This document shows positions 56,901 through 64,000 of a stretch of 64,000 bases of DNA, piece after piece. Every line of letters starts with the position of its first letter. Position 1 is the stretch's first letter. The stretch is from Gentiana macrophylla (lineage: Eukaryota > Streptophyta > Magnoliopsida > Gentianales > Gentianaceae). The position numbers were made by a program, and so were the translations under genes. The DNA is taken from NCBI GenBank assembly GCA_026214975.1, contig CM047806.1, positions 4,377,822-4,441,821 of the forward strand, read 5' to 3'. The notes below the pieces were generated by a model that did not search any database, was not told the DNA's origin, and saw nothing but the letters and a program-made list of their open reading frames with translations.

Positions 56901-56951
<51 letters not shown>
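56899..56951. repeat. (AT)n microsatellite
   Basis: About 50 bp of AT repeats grown from the end of the poly(A) tail. Confidence 0.95.
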
Positions 56952-56954
<3 letters not shown>

Positions 56955-57215
56955 AACATGTACACCAAAATGATATTTCTGCTTTAGCTCGCATACTTAA
57001 CTTTTACTAAAATACCACAATAATATATACTTCATTTCGTCACATACGTAAATTATATAAATTATACCTTACATTTTCAGTTAAAAAAACACAACAAACC
57101 AAAAAAAGTAGATCAAGATCGTAAATTTGAATAATTTATGTAAACCGAAAAGCACCTAACTGCAATAAATAATAAAAAATAAAAAATTGAACAAGCTGTG
57201 AAGTAGGCTTGAAAC

Positions 57216-58090
57216 TGTAACGACTCGTTCTCAAATCAATGGTAAATTTTGAAAAGATTGTTCGTCACGTGTCATACTCATGTTAACACCGTAAATTTGC
57301 AGTTATTGAACAATAATGGAATAACCTGACACGGATTAGGCCCTAGCGTCAGGTAGCCCAGAGATGCTTAGACCCCTCGTAAATTCCTATAAACTTCCTA
57401 GAAGTTTTAGAAGCTCGAATATAACATAGACAATATCAGGTTGTGCGCCAGCCAAAGGGAAAAAAAAAAAAAAAAAAAAAAAAAAACCTACATAATTTTC
57501 CTAATTCTTCTGATTATAACTCCTTACCTCTGGTTGGCGGTTTGACATGAGTATAACCTGAAGTTACTTCATATTATTTATTGGGCCTCAAGCGGATCAT
57601 ACATGCATGGTCAATGAGTTAGAACAACATAAGCCCACGGGTGGGCCTCCGGTCCAGTATGATCCAAAGAGTTAACTCCGAAATAAACCAACCTTATTCA
57701 GCTCGCACTCTGAGTTCAATCAATCTCATTTCAGCAACAATCAGCCAATTCGGCTATACAGCTCGCTGCTCAACAGTATAGATCATCCCTTACCTCCAAA
57801 GACAATTATCTAGCAGTGATAAGTATGATCTCACGATTGATCTTCATTAACTGTCTCAATTGTATGGTTGATCACATCCCACAATTCCGGTCTATTCGAA
57901 CCGCGAATGCCCCACAACAGAGCCGGATATACATTGTTAAGGGTGGGGTCACGTGACCCCACTGAGACCCGAGCACAAGCCCTATAAACCCTACTTTGCA
58001 TGCACCGGTATACCACTAGAGCTAAAGAATCAGGTATGATCCGCAACCATAAATACACTAGATGAGCCCACCCCTATCCTTGTAACAGAA
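57216..58090 (+). repeat. possible LTR fragment (gypsy type)
   Basis: Begins TGTAACGACTCGTTCTC, like Tekay/Del-type LTR starts (TGTnACGACxC). A poly(A) run lies at 57459-57486. Later GC-richer sequence (57895-58060) resembles the mid-LTR part of such elements. No partner LTR or coding region is present in the window, so the call is weak. Confidence 0.3.
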
Positions 58091-58424
58091 CAACATAACA
58101 TTATGTCTAATGAATCACTGCGATTGTCTTACTTCATCTCCTCTTTTATTCCCATTTCGAATAAATCTTGAAAACAAAATAGAAATATTTATTTTACAGT
58201 GACACAATATTACAATACTATATTTCACCTTGTATGAAATGCAATATTCTTATCAAAAAGAAGTGAAGAACACAACTAATGTTTTATTTGGAAGATGAAA
58301 TGAAAGATTATTTGCAATCATTTTTTCTTTTAAACAAACTATATTTCATAATGGAAAAGACTAATTGTAAACCTTATTTAAAAATAACATTATTAATGGC
58401 ACCACAATCAATTTACCATTGGAC

Positions 58425-58804
58425 AATATCATATCATATTCATTCATTCTGTTTCGATAACAATGGCACAAGGCATTAGCACGTTGTTTCCTCGGAAAAA
58501 AAATATTTGAGCCACAATATGGGCGAATTGGGCTCGGGATTAGACAACCCCGACGCATGGATGCTGCATTCTTAGCCAATCTAGCTCGGGCGCTTTTAAC
58601 TAACTAGGATGCATGTCTTATGGGTCAAGGTTCAATGGACTTAATCAATACACCTTTATTCACCGGAAAACTGATACGGTTCTGGCGTGGCGTAATATGT
58701 AACGCTATTCATCTTAATATTATGATTAATAGCGTTATATGATATAGTTCTGGCGTAATAAAGTTTGTCACGCTTCTACCGTTAGTCTTCCTTGCTGTTT
58801 CATG

Positions 58805-58843
<39 letters not shown>

Positions 58844-59235
58844 TACATGTTTTTCTATTTCTAGAACAGTCGAAAGAGCTAGAAATTTTAATATTAATTA
58901 GTTTGACACCAGATTTTGGGTTGACGCTTTTACCCCTGTTAATATATGCTGTAATTTTTGTACTATAGCATTTGTGCTTTTAACCTTAATAGAATATCCC
59001 TTTTTCAGAAAAAAGAAAAAGAAAAAAAAAAATGATGTTGCAGTTGTAGCTTTGACTATTTGAGATTGGAATTAAACAAATTTGAGGTATTTCCAACGAC
59101 ATAAAATCAAAATAAGTTTCATCTTTGCAGGCGATCGACCGGGGATAGATTTATAGAGAAAAATGTAATTTTACTTAATCCCTTCGATCATAGATATATA
59201 AATTGAGGAGGTGAAGATGGGTTTATAAAATCCAG
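58425..59235 (+). repeat. third copy of the knottin upstream flank and promoter, truncated
   Basis: 58425-58640 matches 40290-40500. 58905-59235 matches the promoter regions at 31545 and 41265 (landmarks GCTGTAATTTTTGTACT, AATAGAATATCCC, TGATGTTGCA, ACGACATAAAATCAA, then the TATATAAATTGAGG TATA box at 59195 and GTGAAGATGGG). The match stops at 59235 in the 5' leader, before any start codon, where a Tat LTR begins. The missing coding part may lie beyond the window on the far side of that element. Confidence 0.75.
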
Positions 59236-59833
59236 TGGTTTTATGGTGGTCTGACGATATCGGGTTACGCACCTCGATATATCATCATCGAGTGGGTTTC
59301 ATGGGTTAAATATTTGCTAGGGCACAGGAGCCAGATAAGACATACAAGTCGAACTATCGACTTGGGAGTCATGACACGCATGTCGACCCTCGAGCCTGAA
59401 GTATATCTAGGAGCTCGAGGTCTCGACTATCGACTTCTGCAGCGGCGCAGGGGCTTGAGTTCGTGAGTCGATCATCCCGGTCGGGCGATCGATATCGAGA
59501 ACAGAGCCCACACCAGCCACGTTGGCCCAATATCCACAGGATAGCTTGGGCAAGGGGTAAAGCCCAATTAAGGGTAAATACGACAATAGCTATAAACCGA
59601 CTCATATTAGGGTTAGGTCATGCATTGTCCTTATAAATACAACGTTCCAGGAACTACGTAAGGCTTGATTCCTGGAATAATAACAAGATACGTAGGCACT
59701 CTAAGAATCTCACTTAGACCCAGCCGTAAACATACAAAAACCCCTTCTTCGTTCTTGGCATTAGGGTTCTTGATTATTCATCAATAACATAAGGAAAAGC
59801 CCGGATTTTTAAGGTGACATAATTTGTCATCAC
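59236..59833 (+). repeat. 5' LTR of Tat element
   Basis: Begins TGGTTTTATGGTGG at the point where knottin-promoter homology stops, and ends at about ...TGTCATCA before the primer site. Contains the TATA-like CTTATAAATACAACG (59630-59644). Confidence 0.75.
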
Positions 59834-59835
59834 AT

Positions 59836-59852
59836 TGGCGCTAGTATGAGGG
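59836..59852 (+). promoter_or_regulatory. primer-binding site of Tat element
   Basis: TGGCGCTAGTATGAGGG follows the LTR within a few bases. It resembles the TGGCGCTAGAAGGAGGG-type primer site common in Tat/Athila relatives. Confidence 0.6.
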
Positions 59853-60128
59853 GGCCTTTTTTTTTCGAATACGTCAAGATCATCATGCCTCCAAAGGACA
59901 AACCGCCGGAAGGACCACCTCCAAAAACATAGATCCGCAGAACCCGCAGATATAAGAAAGCGGCGGTATGGAGACTCGGGGAGACAAAGATCCGATCTTA
60001 GATACCGCCCAAGAAAATCCACCAACGCAGCTCGTGAAAATCCACCAAAGCAGCTCGTGGCCTCGCCCAGCAGCATCAAAGCTATAGTGGATCGGTTGGC
60101 ATGATGATCATAATGCCCGAGAAAAATA

Positions 60129-61628
60129 ATGGCGGAAGCATTTACACGACGTAAACTTCAACAACAAAGAAGATCAGCGGAAGGCGGTGCGAATACCGCC
60201 GCCAATAAGCCTAAGCCGATTCGATTTGAAGAGATCGGCGCCTCTCGAGTTCGGTTGAAAGAAGGAAGCGTGAAATCCAACAGAAGCACATACGCATCGA
60301 TGAAGATAGCGTTAGGCGGGAGTTAGACGTAATCCCAAAGGAAGACCAGTGGTTCGTTGTGGTTAGAGTCTCCATTCACCAAGGAGATTGAAGATTATCC
60401 TAAACCCAAGGGGTTTAAGATTCCTAAGATAGACCCGTATGATGGCACCACCGACCCGGAGGACCATCTTCACAGTATCTGTCCCCAGATGAGGCCGGTG
60501 TGCACTGGGCGAGATGCGATGCGGGCATTCGAGACTCTACTCGTAGGTCGAGCAAGAGAGTGGTTTACCAAGTTGAAACCCGGTCCATCTCCGGTTTCAC
60601 CGCACTCACCCGAAAATTTAGAGACGCTTTATCGTCAACAAAAGTTTCAATCGAAGCGAGACGCACTCACAAATGTGAGGCAAAGATAGTGGACAGTCGG
60701 TGTTAGATTATCTAAAGAGGTTTAACACAGAGGCCATGCAGGTCAAGACCCCCACAGGATCAAGTCCCGATCACTTCATTTGTGGGGATTGCGCAACACA
60801 AAGCTATATGAGAAGTTAAGCGAAAACTACCACGAAACATGGACGAATGTGTGAATGTCGTCCATCGATTTTGTCAAAGGCGAGGAGGCAAAGGCGTAGC
60901 ACACCCAAGCCGAGTGGATGGACAACTCGAGGAAAGATGGTCGAGGAGCAAATAAGAACCAGTCTCGACAGCAAGATGTGGAAAGAAAAGCATCGGTGTG
61001 GGATCGCATCGAGGCTCCCGTTTCGGGCCGGTCAGAGAGAAAGGGGGGTTAAAAGGATAAAGACTTTACTCCTCTCAACCGGTCACGTACAGAGGTTTTA
61101 TCAATCATGGTCTCCAAGAACCTAGCCAAGAGGCCACCTCCGATCAAAAAACCTCGAGAAAAAAGAAGGTCGACAAAGTATTGTGAATTCCACGAGGATA
61201 CAGGCCATTCGACGGAAGAATGTTTCGACTTGAAGAAAGACATCAAGCCCGTATCAAGAGGGAAGTTGGATGAGGTCGTCGACAGATCACGGTACTCCGA
61301 GCCCAAGGGGCAACGAGATTTTAAAAGGAAAAATCCTGACCAGGATAGAGGCCGAAGTCGAGAGAATCAGAGAAGAAGAGATCGATCCCCCAGACGAGAC
61401 CGATCTCCTGATAACGATAGGGACTACTATGGTCAGGACCGCTACGATGATAATCGCCCAAATAATTACGTGAATATGATATTTGGGCCATGGGAGAGTG
61501 AGAAGGAGCGAGCCAGTCGAGAACCAGACGACAGCTCGAGACCACGCAAGCAGTCGAGACTAACCACGGAGGTCGGGTATGGCCCAGAGACGACGTCCCC
61601 TAAATCGACGAGTCATAGTGAGGGTTAG
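60129..61628 (+). pseudogene. Tat gag (frameshifted)
   Basis: The frame 60357-60689 has the retrotransposon gag core ('FTKEIEDYPKPKGFKIPKIDPYDGTTDPEDHL', 'AMRAFETLLVGRAREWFTKL'). It then shifts frame near 60600 ('SPHSPENLETLYRQQ'). The frame 61107-61628 holds the zinc-knuckle-like YCEFHEDTGHSTEECFDLK, followed by a long Arg/Asp/Ser-rich tail. Gag would form the particle around element RNA. At least two frameshifts are present. Confidence 0.75.
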
Positions 61629-61629
61629 T

Positions 61630-62140
61630 AATTGAAGCGATTATAAGTCGCGCCGAGTATCGAGGGTTTGCGTCGATAATGGTAGCGCCAGTAAATATCT
61701 TGTACTACTCGGCCTTCCAGGTATGAAGCTCAAAGAGAAAGACTTAGCGCTATAGCCTCTCCACTGCTCGGTTTCACAGACAGCGGTCCATCCCATGGGT
61801 TCCGTAAAGCTACTCACGACAAGGTGGTGATGGAGAAAGAGGAGGACACTAGAGCTAAACTACGTGGTCGTGAAAGCTCCCTCCGCATATAATGTCATTT
61901 TGGGTAGACCAAACCGCTTCGAGAGTTACGAGCTATAATTTCGACGTTTCATAATAGTATGAAATTCTAACTCGGAATGGTTCCCACGAAGTAAAAGGGA
62001 TATTGAGATCGCTGAAAAGTCTGTAATTCGATAGTGATGAATGGTAAGATGGCGGGCATGCAAGTCCTCGTCGAGGAGCTTATTCGGAAGAAGAGGAAGA
62101 GAAGTGTTGGGCCCCGAGCGAGGCAATCGAAACTATAAGC
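61630..62140 (+). pseudogene. Tat aspartic protease region (degraded)
   Basis: A RVCVDNGSAS string near 61660-61690 stands for the family's VDNGSSADI catalytic motif. Flanking frames are interrupted. The - strand ORFs here are shadows. Confidence 0.5.
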
Positions 62141-63045
62141 TTGTGGGAAGATGAAGTCGATCAGAGTGTCCAAGTCGGAGTCTGGATCCCGACTCAGGAA
62201 AAGCAGTTATTGATCGACTTGTTAAAAGAATTCAAGGATATTTTCGCATGGAAGGCATCCGACATGCCGGGTCTTCCGACGGACATCGCCATCCATAAAC
62301 TCGAAGTTGACCAGGCCAGAAGGCCAGTCAAACAGAAGAAGTGAAACTTCGCGCAAGATCGATTGGAAGCTATCGAGTCTGAAGTCGGAAAGCTACTGTC
62401 GGCAAATATAGTAAAAGAAGTATTTTATCCAGAATGGCTCGCTAATCCAGTGTTGGTGAAGAAACCAGATGGCAGCTGGCGCATGTGCGTAGATTTCACG
62501 GATCTGAATAAGGCATGCCCCAAAGATTCCTATCCACTGCCTAAGATCGACAGGTTAGTTGATTCGACCATCGGTTTTGAGGTATTCGCGTTCCTCGATG
62601 CATACAAGGGGTACCACCAGATTCTTATGGACCCCCGAGATGCGGAGAAGACCGCGTTCATTACAGAGTTTGGCACCTTTTGTTATGTTACCATGCCATT
62701 CGGACTAAAGAATGCTGGAGCTACATACCAACGGGCAGTCAATAGAATTTTTGCGAAGCAGATTGGTAAGATTATGGAAGTCTATGTGGACGATCTACTC
62801 ATCAAAAGCCGATCAATGAAGCAATTTTTGGTAGACGCCAGGGAAGTATTTGAGGTGCTAAGAGATACTGACATGAAACTTAATCCAAAAAAGTGCACAT
62901 TTGGAGTGAGAACAGGCAAATTTCTAGGTACATGGTCTCGAGGATGGGATTCGAGCTAACCCCGATAAGATCGACACACTAAAGAACATGCCTGCACTCG
63001 AAATATGAAAGAGGTTCGAGAGACTCACAGTCGGATGGCAAAGAC
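62141..63045 (+). pseudogene. Tat reverse transcriptase
   Basis: The frame 62141-62344 has the pre-RT block ('LLKEFKDIFAWKASDMPGLPTDIAIHKL'). After a stop, 62363-62959 carries the RT core: 'VKKPDGSWRMCVDFTDLNKACPKDSYPLPKIDRLVDSTIG', 'FLDAYKGYHQILM', 'MPFGLKNAGATYQRAVN', and the catalytic YVDDLLIKS. This is the best-preserved domain in the element. The frame shifts after GKFLGT near 62930. Confidence 0.9.
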
Positions 63046-63552
63046 TTGAATAGATTCTTATCTCGATCGCCCCCAGTAGCGCACTACCATTCTTCAAGAT
63101 TCTTCAAAGCCCAATCCTTTCCATTGGGATGCGAATGTCAGCGACCTTCAAGAATAAAAACATATCTGTCGAGAACTACCCACTCTCACTTCTCCTCGAG
63201 AGGGAAAGGTTGTTGGTTTATCTATCGGTCCGCGAGAAGCAAAGTGAGTTCGGTCTTGGTCCGAGAGGGGAAAAGGCCAGTGCCTATATATTTTGTAAGT
63301 AAAGCTCTACATGGCCCCGAAACCCGATACTCACCGGTGAGAAACTCGTGATTATCGTTGGTACACGCGTCGAGAAAACTTAGGCCATACTTTCAAGCTC
63401 ATCCTATAGTGGTGGTTACAGACCAACCACTCAAGCAAATTCTGGCGAAGCCCGACACATATGGTCGACTCGCGAAGTGGGTAATCGAGATGGCTCAATA
63501 CGATATCGAAGTTCGCATCGCGCGCGCACCGCGATCAAGGCTCAAGCTTTAG
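63046..63552 (+). pseudogene. Tat Ty3-type RNase H
   Basis: 'RPVPIYFVSKALHGPETRYSP' (near 63270-63340) is followed by 'FQAHPIVVVTDQPLKQILAKPDTYGRLAKWVIEMAQYDIEV' (63391-63514). The typical order is kept but the frame is broken near 63345 and 63520. Confidence 0.75.
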
Positions 63553-64000
63553 CAGAATTCTTAGCCGAGGGTATATCAGTGCAACTCGAGCAAGAAAAGC
63601 AGAGTCAGAAAGAACGATGGATGCTCTATGCTGATGGAGCCTCGAGCAAAGAGGATCAGCGCAGCCTCCTATTAGTCACCCGAAAGGAGGAGTTCCCCTA
63701 CGCTCTCCGGTTCGATTTTAAGGCAACTAAAAATGAGGCAGAGTATGAAGCACTTATAACTGGTCTGAAGCTCGCTCTGAAGCTGGGGGTCGAAAATCTC
63801 AACGTGTATAGTGACTCGCAATTAGTCGTTAATCATATCAAAGGGGAATACGAGGCTAAGGAAGATACTATGAAGAAATATTTGGCAGTAGTTCAAGGCC
63901 TCAAGCCGAGATTCAACTCGATTCAATTCGAGCAGGTACCTCGAACTCAGAACAAGAGGGCCGATGCCTTGTCCAGGCTAGCATCAAATTTCGTCTCTAG
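63546..64000 (+). CDS. Tat additional RNase H domain (partial, open to window edge)
   Basis: A frame that stays open to the last base reads 'RTAIKAQALAEFLAE', then 'WMLYADGASSKEDQ', 'NEAEYEALITGLKLALKLGVENLNVYSDSQLVVNHIKGEYEAK' and 'RADALSRLAS'. The RNase HI residues are present: D in YADGA, E in NEAEYEAL, D in YSDSQL, D in RADALS. This second RNase H separates RT/RNase H from integrase in Tat elements. Upstream it is joined to the Ty3-type RNase H by a frameshift at about 63530. Confidence 0.85.

Larger units (their letters stand above)
59236..64000 (+). mobile_element. Ty3/gypsy retrotransposon, Tat lineage (Retand/Ogre-like), runs off the window
   Basis: LTR, primer site, gag, protease, RT, RNase H and an additional RNase H domain in Tat order. 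The extra RNase H after the Ty3-type one is the hallmark of the Tat lineage. Reading frames are interrupted by several single-base shifts. Integrase and the 3' LTR are outside the window. It is inserted in the leader of a knottin gene copy; the left target duplication is expected to be TCCAG or similar. Confidence 0.9.

Noticed and set aside
58790..58860. Poly(T) flanked by ATGTTTTTCT repeats as an insertion
   Set aside because: No body beyond the T run and a few bases; most likely slippage.

Overview
The window is nuclear DNA of a flowering plant, almost certainly a eudicot. It is AT-rich and gene-poor. It carries Ty3/gypsy elements of the Athila and Tat lineages, Ty1/copia elements, hAT, Harbinger and Stowaway-like DNA transposons, LINEs and SINEs, spliceosomal introns, a plant CYP710A cytochrome P450, a plant F-box protein with a DUF295-type region, and a plant-style cystine-knot (knottin) precursor. 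I cannot name the genus from sequence alone. There are no rRNA genes, CRISPR arrays or bacterial operons, and I could support no tRNA gene.

Layout. About 1-12.6 kb is a decayed Athila-lineage Ty3/gypsy element on the + strand: gag, protease, RT, RNase H, integrase, an extra intergenic ORF, an Athila-type third ORF, a polypurine tract and a 3' LTR. Its 5' LTR lies outside the window. A Stowaway-like MITE and a tRNA-like SINE with a 15-bp target duplication follow. 13.96-16.29 kb (- strand) is a CYP710A sterol C-22 desaturase gene with one intron, a fold-back MITE in that intron and two single-base frame disruptions. A 167-bp hAT MITE with a perfect 8-bp target duplication lies just upstream of it. 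19-20.4 kb holds retroelement scraps and long AT/GT microsatellites. 22.4-29.1 kb is a tandem LTR-internal-LTR-internal-LTR array of a truncated copia element (- strand).

31-59.2 kb is a duplicated locus for a secreted double-knottin precursor. It has a broken copy at 31.9 kb, an intact two-exon gene at 41.6 kb, and at 58.4-59.2 kb a third promoter copy cut in its 5' leader by a Tat-lineage LTR element. A complete copia element (34.7-40.2 kb, TSD GCCAG) sits in the upstream flank of the intact gene and itself holds a solo LTR inside its RT region. An intact F-box gene lies at 43.8-45.0 kb (- strand). 45.8-49.4 kb is a transposon cluster with clear target duplications: a hAT element nested in a Harbinger MITE, a second hAT element, and a 5'-truncated LINE. 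50-57 kb holds a 17-bp minisatellite, a 45-bp tandem repeat, further MITE and copia remnants, a possible Cys-rich hypothetical gene, and a poly(A)-tailed retroposon 3' end split by a 1.07-kb hAT element. From 59.24 kb to the window end runs a Tat-lineage Ty3/gypsy element: LTR, PBS, gag, protease, RT, RNase H and the additional RNase H.

Only three host loci look real: CYP710A (phytosterol metabolism), the knottin precursor family (secreted disulfide-rich miniprotein, probably defence or protease inhibition), and the F-box/DUF295 protein. They are not functionally linked in any obvious way. The most informative feature is the history of duplication and transposon damage at the knottin locus.
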